Assembly: GCA_963969495.1 (NCBI GenBank)
Contig: OZ018333.1
Coordinates: 84,886,732 to 84,950,731, forward strand
Direction of reading: 5' to 3'
DNA: 64,000 nucleotides
From: Ceratothoa steindachneri
Lineage: Eukaryota; Arthropoda; Malacostraca; Isopoda; Cymothoidae
The notes under the pieces were generated by a model that was given only the letters and a program-made list of their open reading frames with translations, was not told where the DNA came from and searched no databases. Every line of letters begins with the position of its first letter. The first letter of the stretch is position 1. Positions 10,529-23,439 of the stretch are shown here, in pieces. The translations under genes were made by a program, and so were the position numbers.

Positions 10529-13260
10529 TCAAGTTTTCAAATACAATGTGTCAAGTCTACTCTTGAACTGCTCGACACTGCTACTCTCAACAACTCCTGA
10601 TGGTAATCTATTCCATGTGTCGCAAGTGTCATATGTGAATGACTTACCCACCGGAGTGGTATTGAATCTGGGCAGCTCCACCTCCCAACCGTGATTGTGA
10701 GTCATATTCCGGTTGAGGGTAAAGTACTTGGTGGAGTCGACATTTTCAAATCCTTTCATGATTTTAAAAGTCTCTATTAGATGGCCGCGCAGTCTTCGAG
10801 ACTCTAATGAATAGAAATCGAGCTCTTGCAGACTTTCTCGGTATGTCTTGTTCCTTAGCGATGGGATCAGTTTCGTGGCCCTGGTTTGCACGTTTTCCAA
10901 AAGATCGATGTCTTTTCGATAATGAGGAGACCAGAACTGAACAGCGTACTCTAGGTGAGGCCTCACCAGCGAGTTGTACAAGGGCAATACAACCTCTTTT
11001 GTTTGAAAGTTGAATTGCCTCTTGATGTAAGCCAACAGGCGTTGAGCCTTTTTCTCCACATGTAAGCACTGCTTCGAGAATTTGAGATCGCTGCTAATCA
11101 GCACATCTAAGTCCTTCTCGACATCAGTAGACTCAAGACGCATACCTTATAGCTCGTAGCCTGACCGGGAGTTCGCCCTACCCGATGTTCATCACCTTAC
11201 ACTTGTCTAAGTTGAAAGGCATCTGCCACTTGTCAGCCCACTCGCCGATCATCCGTAGGTCACCCCTCAACTTCCTGATGTTTTCGGGATTCGTTACGTC
11301 AGCTCCTACTTTTGTGTAGTCGGCAAATTTTGTTAGACGACTCACCAGTCCTTCATCTATATCGTTGATGTAGATGATGAAAAATAGAGGGCCTATCACG
11401 GAACCCTGAGGGACTCCACTCGTTACTGACGACCTCTGAGAGGTGTGGCCTCCGATGGTAAATCTCTGTCGCCTGTCTGACAACCAACTTTCTAACCATT
11501 TTGCGACCTTTCCTCTTATTCCCAGGGCACGTACTTTCACCATCAGTCGGCAGTGGGGGACTTTATCGAAAGCCTTTTGGAAATCCAAATAAAGTATGTC
11601 CACCGCTCGACTTCTGTCAAACTCACTCATTATCACGAGTGCTTTCTTCGGAAGCCATACTGGGTGTCTATCGACAGGTCGTGAGACTCTAAATGATTCA
11701 TTATGCTATCTCCTATGATGCTTTCCAGTACTTTGCCCACTATTGAAGTGAGACTTAATGGTCAGTAGTTTCCTGCGGTGCCACGGTCACCCTTTTTGTG
11801 GATCGGGGTGACATTGGCCATACGCCAATATGCAGGTACTTGGCCACTGTCGAGCGATGAGTTGAAGATCTCAGAAAGATGAGTGCTCACCTGATCTTTC
11901 ACCTCACGCAGCACTCTTGGCAGGAAGCCGTCAGGACCTAGAGATTTATACGCATTTAACTGACCTAGCCTCCTAGCAACCTCTTCGGAAGTTGCAGTTA
12001 TTGCTTCTAGTGATTCTAACTCACGATCTATCACTATCGGCGGTCTGGGTATCTCCCCGTCCCTTTCCCTCGTGAAAACCGAGGAGAAGTAGTCGTTGAG
12101 TATGTCAGCTATTTCATCATCTGAATCCTGGAGAACGCATTCCGCGTCCCTCAGGGGTCCAATGCGTTGGCGTACTTGTTTTCGGCTGTTCACGTACGCG
12201 AAGAACTCCTTGGGGCTCTCTTTAGAGAGAGAGTCTACACGAATTTCTTCGTTACGCTTAGCCGTGCGCACTAGCTCCTTAACCGTTCTACAGTAGGCCA
12301 CATAGGCTTCATGGTACAACGCACTACTATTCCTCTTCTATGCTCTGTGCACTGTCTTTCTAGCTTTAATAGCACTACCGATTTATTGAGAAAACCACCT
12401 AGGCTGAATGCTCGCTAGTCTGACAGCCTTCGTGGGAACGAACTCGGCCTGACGCTCCATAAAACGATTCTTGAAGTCGTTCCATTTGGAATTCGTCCCG
12501 TCTTCGTTAGTTGGTTGCATCTGGCCAAGTGCCCCCCGAAGCCCATCGCAGTCTGCACATCTGAGATCCAATTTACGTGCTCGTTTATTAGTGTAGTACC
12601 TTGCGTACAGGGAGCACGTACTGCAAACCTTACCATGTTATGGTCACTACCAACTAGGCATTCATCCACTGACAGGTCAGATACGAGGTCATCTTCAGTG
12701 GTAAATACTATATCTAGAACGTTGCCCCCTCGGGTAGGCTCGCCGACCCACTGAGCCAGAAAGTTGCTGTCAGCAAAGTCTACAAGCGGAGATGCCTTTC
12801 CGTCGCCCGTTCGGCCAATCCAGTCAACTCGGCAATTGAAGTCCCCTACCAGGTGCGAGGGAGGGCCGTCTAAGAGACCGGAAGGTTTTTGGTACAGGTC
12901 TATATCAACCTCTACCGTCCGATGAGGAGGTCGATAGACCACTATGGACCTGTACATTGTATTGTCGACCTTGATGTCGACTCCTAGCACCTCATGCTCT
13001 GGGATAGTTCTGCATTCGATGGGAGATAGATGGACCCGTACATACACCAGAACTCCACCACCTTTCCGGTCACCACGATCCTTATGGAAGGTCGCGTATC
13101 CGGGTACTCCAAACTCACCTATGAGGTCCCTAGTGTCTGCACGAATCCACGACTCCGTGATGGCCATTATGTCAAGCCTCTCTGATGACATCAGTGCTCT
13201 AAACTCGCAGAACTTGTTCATTATCGAGCGGGCATTTAATAGAACTCTTAGGGGGCGTCC
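10529..13260 (-). pseudogene. CR1 ORF2: endonuclease-reverse transcriptase, frameshifted
   Basis: The endonuclease (about 13221-12415) shows ITESWI, GDFNCRVDW and the SDH motif in GSDHNMVRF. The RT follows in pieces at 12319-11762 (fingers, with NAYKSLGPDGF and TPIHKKGD), 11636-11178 (LDFQKAFDKVPH, SGVPQGSVIGPLFF, then FADY) and 11143-10529 (the CR1-typical SLVRPHLEYAVQFWSP and LESRRLRGHLIE). These pieces are in different frames, so there are at least three frameshifts. The catalytic FADD box reads FADY: the second aspartate is lost. Upstream of MNKFCEF the frame stays open (VLLNARSI), so the true start is slightly 5'. The product would have nicked DNA and reverse transcribed CR1 RNA in the nucleus. 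Confidence 0.9.
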
Positions 13261-13267
13261 ACTAGCC

Positions 13268-14683
13268 CTACTGCCCCATCCACTTCTGCGTTTCCCGACT
13301 GTTCGTCGTGTGCCTCATCCCCTCCGAAGCTGGATTCGGAGGATGGCCATCACCCACTTCCACCTTCTTCTCTGTATCGACGGAAGGATTGGGTGCTGGG
13401 TGCTCGACCTCGGCTGCCAAGGGCGCTACTTCGTGGGATTCTCCCACTCGGGTCTCAGTCATACTTTCCCCTATATCGGACTTCTTTACCCAATATAAAC
13501 CGCGGCGGATGAACTCACGCAGCACACCTCTTCCACGGGAAGATAGGTGAGTGCCATCCTCACTAAACAGCCCTGACCGACCGTAAAATTCATCGAAAGT
13601 GTTGACGAAACATACGCCCTTTCCTGATAGGATTTCACCTAGCCTCCAATTTATGCTCAGAGCCTTTTGGTTGGCCAAGGCACCCCCGGAGCGTCTCGGT
13701 ATGATCCCAACGACGATTGGTTTTGATGTTATTTCTTTCAACGAGGCTGCTAAACCTCTGAACTCTTCAATGATGCGCTCAGTAAAGCCTGCAGAGCCTC
13801 CCCGTAGGAACAGGTCGTTTCCACTGGCTTGGGCGACTACTGAAGTATCTTGCTGTCCTAGTTTTATCTTTTTAACTTCTTTCAAGATTCCTCGCGTCTT
13901 CTTACCTTGTAGGCTACGTAAGCGCCACATTTCCTTGGGCACCCCGTTTGGCCGATTCGTCAGGTCCCTAACTTGAGAGTCACCGATAACGATTGGAGAC
14001 TCCCGGCACGAATCCAGGGGAGAAAATCTATTAGATGTTGAGACTGGCATCGGTGTTAAAACATCTCTCGGTCTATGGTCTTTCCTTCTGAGAAGAGTGA
14101 AGCCATCATGACTTACTCCTTCGGCAACAGCGACGCCGGAACTATCATTATTCGGGGAAAGTGAACGATTACATTTCTTTTTCTTTTTCTTTTTTTTCTT
14201 CTTCTTCTTCACTAAGCCACTCGTCTCTCCGGGCACTGCCGATGCAGTGTTGCCATTTTGAGTGAGAGGCTCGGCGGCAGAAGCACCGTCAATTGGAGTT
14301 GACTGGGTCGCTAATCTTGCGGTGTGCTCTGATTCCATGGTCTCTATTTTCATCTCGAGTGCTCGAGCTCTCTCTTCCGAAGCCCTGTAGAGATCTTGTA
14401 TCTCAGTGCAATAGTCCACTGCTTCTTAGACCTCACCCTTGAGGATGCAAGCGGTGCAGACACTGCCAGGGTGGCATTTCAAAAAACACCCCCTCAGGAA
14501 ATCCATACACCACTTATCCTTCTGGCACGTTGCGCATGTATATTTTAGAGCACTGGTTTCTCTCTTTCCTGTCATTCTGAAAGCTTTATACTTAATCACT
14601 TTACGACCAATCAATAAGTAAAGGGGGGAGGGGAGATTCGTCCCGCGTGAGTCGCTCCCGCCTATCCATCGAAGCTGTTTCAA
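13268..14683 (-). pseudogene. CR1 ORF1: zinc finger + poly-Lys + SGNH esterase, one in-frame stop
   Basis: Two ORFs (14683-14426 and 14419-13268) share one frame and are separated by a single TAA, so they are almost certainly one ORF1. The first part has seven Cys within 30 residues (CATCQKDKWC, then FLKCHPGSVCTAC), a PHD-like finger. The second has 12 consecutive Lys encoded by an AAG/AAA run (residues 71-82). It then shows SGNH-hydrolase blocks: GDSQ (146-149), GND (200-202) and DGTHLS (288-293), which supply the Ser, Asn and Asp/His positions. Esterase ORF1s are known in CR1 elements, where the protein is thought to bind RNA or lipid. The stop is the only clear lesion. The listed starts are non-ATG, so the real start lies somewhat upstream. 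Confidence 0.8.
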
Positions 14684-15489
14684 AATCTTTCAGAAGGCAC
14701 GATCCTTTGCTGCTGTTCGTCCGATCGGGTCGTCAAACCTCGGCATGCCTTGGCTCCCAACCAAGCAGCACTGATGGTCGCCGAAGGGACCATCGATTTC
14801 TCACCAGGTGAACAACGGAGCACGCCCCGTACTAAACTCCTACTAGTTTCCTTCACAACGGCCAGGATCTCGGAGTAACGTCCAATGGATATCCCGCCAC
14901 ACCAAGAGACTCGACCCAAGGCTTTTTATTGGCCTGGCAACCAACCTGGGAACAAAGGGCCTTCACTTCGGACCGATGCTACCAGGGGCACCCGTCAACG
15001 GCCATTGGGAATGGTCAATAATTACGCGCCAGGGAAGGGGTTAACAGGGCACTACCCTCATCCCATTCATCGTGCCCCAACGCCTAGGACACCTCTAGTC
15101 CTAGTCTCTCGCAACCAGTGAGCGTCGATTGGCGTTGTTTATAGAGGTTTCAAAGCCTCTCTTCTGACGCATAAGGTAGCTGCCAGGTCCTTATATGTAG
15201 ATAGAGGGTAAAAAAAGTAAGAGTGACACGATAGAAGTAGGGTTTTTTGTTTTTTGTTTTTGTATAATAAGTGGAAGAGATAGGATAAAAGTGAAAAAGG
15301 AGAAGGATAGAATAAAAAAAAAGGAAGGAAAGACGCACTTAGTCTGGAACCTCGTTTTCGACTAAATCGACAAGTGAAGCCATACTAGGTACCCCAAAGA
15401 GAGGTACCCCTGCCGACATAGCTTCAAAAGTCAAAGGTACACACAAGCTCTATTCCCGCGACAAGGTGGCGTCACCTCTCACTCTACTC
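14684..15489. other. unassigned, probably 5' flank of CR1 copy A
   Basis: GC-rich sequence up to about 15120 could be the CR1 copy A 5' UTR. It is followed by an AT-rich, T/A-homopolymer stretch to about 15330. A minus-strand ORF (14919-14680) has no recognisable domain. I see no gene here. Confidence 0.4.
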
Positions 15490-15523
15490 TCTTGAGAGAG
15501 AGAGAGAAAGAGAGAGAGAGAGT
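15490..15523. repeat. (GA)n microsatellite
   Basis: An interrupted GA run at the 3' end of CR1 copy B. Confidence 0.85.
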
Positions 15524-18056
15524 GCGCTAGAAGGAGCTACAAGGAAAAGAAGTACCATAGGAGACCTCACGGTCCATTCAAAGAGGGTACTTTAGGGCTA
15601 ACAGTTGAGCAGGCACAGTTCTGCACAACAACTTAAGTGGCTTGACTTGAACTGATAAACAGAATTGCTGTTTGCAACTTCCACTGGAAGTGCGTTCCAG
15701 CTACCACAGATGCTGTATGTTAAAAATTAACACACAGATCACGGTTGTAACGCTTCAGTTCAAATTTGTAGCCGTGATTTCTCGTTCTGCCCTCACTAAG
15801 TTGGAAAATATCCGTATAGTCTATAATCGAAGCCTCAAAGTATTTTAAACACTTCAATAAGCTGACCACGCAGTCTTCGGGTTTCCAACCAGAACAGATC
15901 TAATTCCCTTAATCTATCATCGTAAATTTTATGTCTGATAGAGAAAATCAGTTTGGTTGACTTGGATTGTACACGTTCCAATCTCGCAATATACTTTCGA
16001 AAGGAAGGACTCCAAAATTGTACGGTATATTCCAGGTTTGGTCGGACAAATGAGCTGTACAAATACAGTACTATCTCCTTGTTACGTTATCCAAACTGGC
16101 GCTTTATGTATCCTAGCATCCTTTGGGCCTTTTTCTCCGCCTCAATGCACTGTTTCGAGAACTTGAGGTCACTAGTGATTGTTAGACCCAAGTCCTTCTC
16201 AGTGTGGGTGGATTCAATAGCAGTGCCCTTAAGGATATACTGATATTTGGGGTTTTGGTGGCCAATATGCATCACTTTGCATTTTTTCACGTTAAATGGC
16301 ATTTACCACGTGTCCGACTACTCCTCAATCTTCTGAAGATCATATTGAAGGCAGACAGTATTTCCTACCTTTGTGACGTTCATACCAAGCTTTGTATCAT
16401 CGGCAAATTTAGAAATTTTTTTAACCATGTTACTAGCTATGTCGTTGATGAAGATGATGAGTAGTAGTGGTCCCAGAACAGAACCTTGAGAAACACTACT
16501 AGTAATGGGGACCCAGTCAGAAGCCTGTCCATTCAACACTACTCGTTGACGTCCGCCGTTTAGCCAGTTCTCTATCCCACTTGCTACATTTCCATCTACG
16601 CCCAGCCTCGCACTTTCCGAACGAGGCGGCGGTGTGGTACCTTATCGAAGGCTTTTTGAAAGTCTAAGTAGATAACATCCACCGCCTTATCCCGGTCGTG
16701 CTCATTAAAAACGAAGTGGAAGAATTCCATAAGATTCATTAGGCATGACCGGTGCCTTCGAAACCCATGCTGGGAACTCCTCAATCGCAAGTTGGACTCT
16801 AAATATGAGGTCATTTTGTCCACCAAGATGCTTTCCATGATTTTACCGACTATTGAGGTTAAGCTAATAGGTCGGTGGTTCGACGGCTGGCTAGGGTCTC
16901 TTTTCTTGAAGATAAGAGTCACCTCCGCTTCAAGTCAGTCTCTAGGAACACATCCGGTCCGGATTGACATGTTGAAGATTATGCTCAGATGTCATGACAC
17001 TTCATCGCGCACTTCTTTCAACACTTTAGGTAGAAGCCTCTCCGGACCAGGGGACTTATTCTTCTTTAGTTCAGTGATCTTTTTTACTATTTCTTCTTGG
17101 GTGAAGTCCATTTCCTACAGCTTTTTTCCCAAGTTAGAATCCGTGGGCTGAGGCATGGGACCACACTCTTCAGTAAACACTGAAGAGAAGTAGTCGTTGA
17201 GGAGGTTAGCACTTTCTGCATCTGAGTGCTTTAATGCCCCTCCTCATTCACTAAAGGGCCAATCGTGCGATAGATTGGTCTATGGCTGTTTAAATAACCA
17301 AAGAACTTCTTGGGATTCTCCTTGCAGAGTCTCGCAACTCGGAGCTCCTCGGAACGCTTTGCCGCCCTTATGCTGGGATACAGCCTCCTAGCTAACCTAT
17401 GGTACTCGTCAAAGTGCACCGTTCTTTTCTCCCTCAGCAGTTGACCAATTTCTCGATTAAACCACTTTGGTTGAACGGAAGACCGGCGAAAGCTTTTCAA
17501 AGGGATGAAACGCGATTGAAGACTATTGAACGTAGTTTGAATCTATTCCACGAATCTTCAACATCCTCGCACACTTCTAGCCTCGCATCAGTCAATCCAG
17601 CACGAAGACCTGCAAAGTCTGCTCTTCTCAAATTAAGTTTCCTCGATTTACTAGTCACAGACTCTACTTTGGGGACCTTGACTAAAAATCTGACTAGTCG
17701 GTGATCACTGCCACCGAGCTCTTCGCCTACAGAGATATCCTCAACGATGTCATCCTCAGAGGTGAAAACCAAGTCGAATGTATTATTGCCTCACTTCGGC
17801 TCTCTCACCCATTGAGTCAGGAACTCGTTGTTCGCGAAGTCCAGGAGTAGTAAGTTCTCGCCACAGGTTTCTCTTGTTTCCCAGTCAACTTGGGTATTGA
17901 AATCACCCATGGCGATACACACTCTGTCTTGTATAAGTTCACCCAGCAGCCTGTACAAATCCCCGTCCTTTTCAACGAGTTGCGTAGGGGGTCTGTAAAG
18001 CACCAGGTTCCTGTATTTTGCAGGATCGATGTCTAGGTCAACACCTAGTAGCTCGT

Positions 18057-18060
<4 letters not shown>
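15524..18060 (-). pseudogene. CR1-clade LINE, copy B (ORF2 remnant)
   Basis: Minus-strand fragments follow the CR1 ORF2 order: endonuclease tail (about 18060-17500, with MGDFNTQVDW and GGSDHRLVRF), linker (17500-17231), RT (16922-16318, with LDFQKAFDKVPHRRL and FADD intact at 16396-16401) and CR1 C-terminus (16302-15835, with SFVRPNLEYTVQFWSP). Stops and frameshifts separate the pieces. It is clearly the same subfamily as copy C at 61-63 kb and shares its 3' UTR (plus strand GAAGTACCATAGGAGACC against GAAGGTACCCTAGGAGACC). The 5' end stops exactly at a (TA)n tract next to a mariner, so the endonuclease N-terminus and ORF1 are missing. Confidence 0.9.

Positions 18061-18140
<80 letters not shown>
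18061..18140. repeat. (TA)n tract, 80 bp
   Basis: A pure TA run separates CR1 copy B from the left mariner terminus. Confidence 0.98.
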
Positions 18141-19199
<1,059 letters not shown>

Positions 19200-20101
19200 G
19201 GGTAGGACGGAGAGAACCCGCGATAGGCTTCTTTCGAGGTAACTTCCGTTTAATAACGAGCCCTATAGCGAGCCTAATTATAGCAACAAGAAGTTCGGCG
19301 AGATGGCGTGAAAGTCTAAATTCACTCCCGGAGCCTGCATATATATAAAGTAAAATCCACCTCCAGTGCTTAGGTAACATTCACTTCCGGCGTCCCTGTA
19401 TAAATACTAAACTATTGGCATTTGTAAATTAGTATTTTGCTAAAATGAGACCTAGCATAAGCTTCTTTCTCTTGGCCTTCCCATACCCCAAGAGCCCGAA
19501 GAAGAGGAAAAAAAAAACAAACGAGAAAAGATCTCTCTAGCCCATCTTCCTCACCGGCACTACTCCCTAGATCCCTACTTTCGAGGCTGACTATGGTTGT
19601 ATTTTTCGTTATAACTTCGAACAGGCCGAGTACTAACCGGCCTTAAGTGCAAACCCAACTCGTGCTGTTGGAAAGTACTCGAGCTCAGTGCTCCTACCCC
19701 TCGTGCTCCTCTCGATCAGCCGAATCTTTGGATTGCAGATCCACCCGGAATTGTAATCCTCTTTTGTCGGTCGTGTGCGGCCGAGTGTGTATACTTTGAT
19801 TTATCTTTCATGTCCATTATCTTATTTTTGATTTGTCTTTCATGCCCAGTATTTTATTTTTGTTTTCACAGTAGTAAAGTTCATTTTGTTTCGCCTAGCT
19901 TGATATACAGAACCCTCTAGATGAATTAATTCTGCCAAGTATACCTAGTCACTCTTAGAGATATATTGTAACCCAAAGTTCAATTGCATTATTCGAGCTG
20001 GCAAGCTTCGACTGCACAGTTGCCCTGCGTGCTATCCGCCAACCGTTCCGAGGCATAGAAAGCAAACGGAGGTCAGAAGATCTAACCTGACCTACGACAT
20101 A
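19200..20101. other. unassigned, LTR-like sequence
   Basis: No gene is recognised. TGTATAAATAC near 19400 could be a TATA box, and pyrimidine-rich sequence follows, as in some LTRs. No termini or primer site were found, so this is only a suggestion. Confidence 0.25.
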
Positions 20102-20106
20102 ATATA

Positions 20107-20185
<79 letters not shown>
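20102..20185. repeat. (TA)n tract, 84 bp
   Basis: A TA run with one CA interruption. Confidence 0.98.
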
Positions 20186-20187
<2 letters not shown>

Positions 20188-21146
20188 AAGTATGAATTTG
20201 AACGCGCCTTGTGGCTTAAATTCTATCAGGCCTAGGCTGGCGCCAGCTATGTTTGTTTTCATTTCTGACCACCGTCCCCCACTCTGATAGCGTTGATCGC
20301 CCGTCTGGTTGCTGGTGTCTCTCTCGTCAAAACGGCGCTTATCAAACTCCCTTGTTTGCATTTTCTGACGCCATACTATCCCGTGGGACTTCGCTTCTCT
20401 CGCCGCCCCCCCTTGCCTCCAGACGAACTCCCCTATTTAAGACGAGGTGCATAATCTTCTTCAGAGAGTGCTAGTTAGGAAGTCTTGTCGGAAGACTGTC
20501 CTGGGCTCGCCTCTTCTCATCCGTCTTCGTGGAGATTCTACGCCGTCCGTTGACGAGTCTCTACTGTGGTCGCTTCCCCCTCCCCCCCCACCAAGGAAGT
20601 CAGAGTAATCGCAAAACGGTGGAGTTCCCCGAAGGCTCATACCCCGAGTTTGTTCTACGAAGACCTGGCCACTGGTCTTTCGCTCCCGTTAATCATCCGA
20701 GATAATCCAGAATCCTACCCTCATAAGTCACCCCATAATCGCATAAATAAAAGATTTAATAATCTTACTCCTCTTATTTAAACCGTCAAATTAATTAATA
20801 ATTCTTGGGTCCAGCTTCCATTAATTCCTGCCCGCTATAAGTTTGTTTGTCAAACTAAACTTTGTGCTAATTTCCATTATTATTCTTGTCTCCATATTTA
20901 ATCATTTATCTTGTATTAAAGCTTATTTTTGTAGAGGTGTTTCCTTAAATAATTCCGGAGTTGAATCTGGCAAACGAGTTCCCCTTTTGAATAGCCAAGC
21001 TTTAATTAAGTCGAACTCTTACTTTTGGAGGCCATTGCCTTCCCTTCGCTGCATACCCGCCTGAGTACAGGGCCGAGATTTGCCGCTCTGACTCAATTAC
21101 GTATGTACCCATATTAAACCGTGAAACAGACTGTGTCGTTCCTCGA
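20186..21146 (+). other. unassigned, possible LTR
   Basis: The plus strand has CCCCTATTTAAGACG near 20430 (TATA-like) and ATAAATAAAAG near 20742 (polyadenylation-like), an arrangement seen in LTRs. TGGTGTCAG at about 21260 could be a primer-binding site for the gypsy-like element that follows. No matching 3' copy was found downstream of 26 kb. Confidence 0.25.
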
Positions 21147-21166
21147 CACACACACACACATATATA

Positions 21167-21253
<87 letters not shown>
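21147..21253. repeat. (CA)n/(TA)n microsatellite
   Basis: A short CA run is followed by about 93 bp of TA. Confidence 0.98.
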
Positions 21254-21258
<5 letters not shown>

Positions 21259-22114
21259 TCTGGTGTCAGGTTAGTTAGGCCAAATTTTGGTGACCTAAGA
21301 AACAAACTACTTGCATAAGCTACTTACAATCAAATTTTGTTTCATTTATTTCTTGGACTTTGTGAATATATTTTAAAGAAAATTTTTTTAGGTTATTTCT
21401 TTTTGTGACTGTCCTTCACTAATTTTCCCCAGTGGAATTTGTGTTTTTTTCATGCTCCATATACTCTGTCATATTTGAAAGATTCAGTACGAATTGCATT
21501 TTTATTTTTAGGGTGGGGTGGGGGGGTCGTACTTTAAATAAGGGGTAAGACGGCGAGGCTAAATCCTCTCAATCACAGTAAAGTTAAAATAAGGAGATAT
21601 TGCTAAAATCTCGGCTTCAGTAAAAAAAAATTAGTCCGAGTGAGCGAACGGAATAAAATTCGAATTGTGCGGATATTTAGTTGTTGATTTTGTTTTTGTT
21701 GTTTGTGATTTTTGCAATTCCCTTAATCCTTTTAAGGAGTTAATTTAAGTGAATTACGATTAAAATGGGTTCGACAACCGCACTTCGTTCTTTTGTTGTG
21801 TGTATTGTTATTTTTGCGGAAAAGTTTTGTGAACACGTCACGGTGTCGTCTTTCGAAGTTTTTTATACACAACATCTCTCTCTATGATTGAATGGAAATG
21901 ATTTAATCGCGTACATCCAAGAGAAAGAGAGAGCAGTAAGAGCGGAAAGAAGGAAAAGATAAGAGAAAGAACGTGAAGAAAGAAGGGAAAGAGAAATAAC
22001 GAGAAGAAAGAGAGAAAATTCATTTACATGAGCTGGAAATATGTTAACTGTTTTCATGTAAGGATTAGATTTCGGATCATACCTCACTCACTTCGAGAAT
22101 TTTTTTAGGTGAAT
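21254..22114. other. unassigned, with a purine tract at 21919-22018
   Basis: AT-rich sequence without a recognised gene. A ~100-bp stretch on the plus strand is almost only A and G. It may be the leader of the element that begins near 22.1 kb. Confidence 0.4.
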
Positions 22115-22124
22115 CATTGCGATA

Positions 22125-22745
22125 TTGAAACCGATGGCGAAGCCAAGTTGTTGCCTTAATTACTACCCAGCTCCGGGACATTTTTCATCTTTCTCCCATC
22201 GATTATCCCACGTTAAAAGCCGAATTGCTTGCTGCCTATAGCATGACTCCGGACTTTTATCGTGAAAACTTCCGGCACTTTCGCATCCAACCTAACCAAT
22301 AAATTCTGACAGTTTGCATATTCCTTGCAGGGTATTTTCAATTTCTGGCTAGACGCGTCCAAAGTTTCCCAGGAATACGATGCTTTGGTTGACATCGTCC
22401 TCAAAGACCAACTCTTGGCGTCACTTCCCTCGGAGATCAGACCCTTTGTGAAAGATCGAAAGTGCCAGACATTTAAAGAGTGCATCGAGGAAGCAGATAT
22501 ATATATATATATGGCTAGTCATAATTGCTATCCAAAGGAAGGGAATATCAGGGATAAGTTCATTAAAAGGACTGCCCCGTTTAAGCCTAAACCCTTTTCA
22601 ATGCCAGACAAACGTGAGGTCAAACCCCTCTCCTCTAATACCCATGCTTCGTCGTTACCCAGGAGAACTATAGTTTGTTACTCCTGTGGAGTAGAGTGTC
22701 ATGTGATAACTAATTGATCTCAGAATTGTCAGTTTAGAGGCGGCT
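22125..22745 (+). pseudogene. gag (SCAN-like + CCHC), Gmr1-like element
   Basis: The first part (22.13-22.30 kb) reads AELLAAYSMTPDFYRENFRH, a pattern typical of invertebrate gypsy gag. After a frameshift near 22305 it continues as NFWLDASKVSQEYDALVDIV and LASLPSEIRPFVKDRKCQTF, ending in an EEAD stretch, the SCAN-like dimerisation region. A zinc knuckle CYSCGVECH follows near 22680, and its last part is interrupted by a stop. A short TA expansion (22498-22512) is inserted just after EEAD and adds IYIYM to the frame. The product would be the capsid/nucleocapsid precursor. A TTCCTTGCAG acceptor-like sequence at ~22330 lies inside continuous gag homology and is not taken as an intron. Confidence 0.75.
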
Positions 22746-22879
22746 ATCCCAACCAGGTGCACAATATAAGAACCACGCCTGTTCAACCACCGTCGCATCC
22801 AGAAGCACCCCTTTCTTCAAGCGAACCGAGTCTGGCCGACCACCAGGTGAACTTTCTATTTGACAAAAGCCCTCCTGGA

Positions 22880-23120
22880 GGTCTCAAATTCGAAAATGGA
22901 GGGGTGGACGGGTGCCAGATCTCAACTCTCGTGCGCGACACATGGTGTACGTGCAACGTGATATCTGACAGGTAACTTCCACCTGTAGCCCCGAATCATG
23001 ACATGTTTGTAACAGTGCACGATAACCTAGGGCGCGCTAACAGATTCCCCATTGTGAAGTGCTACATCGAGTGCGCCTGCTTCATTGGGATGAGGTCGTG
23101 GCATCGCTCATCAAGTTCTG
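22880..23120 (+). pseudogene. retropepsin-like protease remnant
   Basis: The reading STLVRDTWCTCNVISD has the position and context of the aspartic protease active site, with DTG changed to DTW. It is followed after a stop by FVTVHDNLGRANRFPIVKCY, the expected flap region. It lies between gag and integrase. The Gly-to-Trp change in the active-site triad and the stop imply a dead enzyme. Confidence 0.6.
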
Positions 23121-23439
23121 TGCTGCTTTATTTAGCCAGAGTCCGCGAGTATCCACCCCTCCCGTTGCTTAACCCATGGCCACCGGAGCTCAAGCAATTA
23201 AAGACTCGGAAGCGCCCGCACCTCTGGAAATCCCAACTACTTCAGATTGCTCAAATGTCCTGAACGAGGACTTTCGGAAAATCCCTCAACCACTTATGGA
23301 TAAAAGCACAACACAAAGACACAATAGACTATTAGAGGCAACAGGATAATCTCCTTCATTGTTAAAGATGACCTTCTTTTCTGCCTGTGCTCAGCCGACA
23401 CTAGCTCAGAGTCCCAAGTATTATGTATGCCCCGCTCCA
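23121..23439 (+). other. protease-integrase linker, no domain recognised
   Basis: Short open stretches occur, rich in Pro and Leu (about 23140-23260), but I recognise no domain before the integrase zinc finger. Confidence 0.4.

Larger units (their letters stand above)
10418..14683 (-). mobile_element. CR1-clade LINE, copy A (nearly full length)
   Basis: A minus-strand non-LTR retrotransposon with ORF1 (zinc finger plus SGNH esterase) and ORF2 (AP endonuclease, reverse transcriptase, CR1-type C-terminus). Its 3' end carries the tandem decamer remnant GTTACAAGGAGTTAC (plus strand) shared with copies B and C, which matches the short 3' microrepeats typical of CR1. ORF2 is frameshifted and ORF1 has one in-frame stop, so it is inactive. 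Copy A is clearly divergent from copies B and C and looks like a different subfamily. Confidence 0.9.

Noticed and set aside
14161..14220. The 12-Lys stretch as a nuclear localisation signal
   Set aside because: It is encoded by a simple AAG/AAA run and may be slippage; nothing else supports a targeting role.
22315..22332. An intron acceptor upstream of the Gmr1-like gag ORF
   Set aside because: Gag homology continues on both sides of it in shifted frames, so a frameshift explains the break better.
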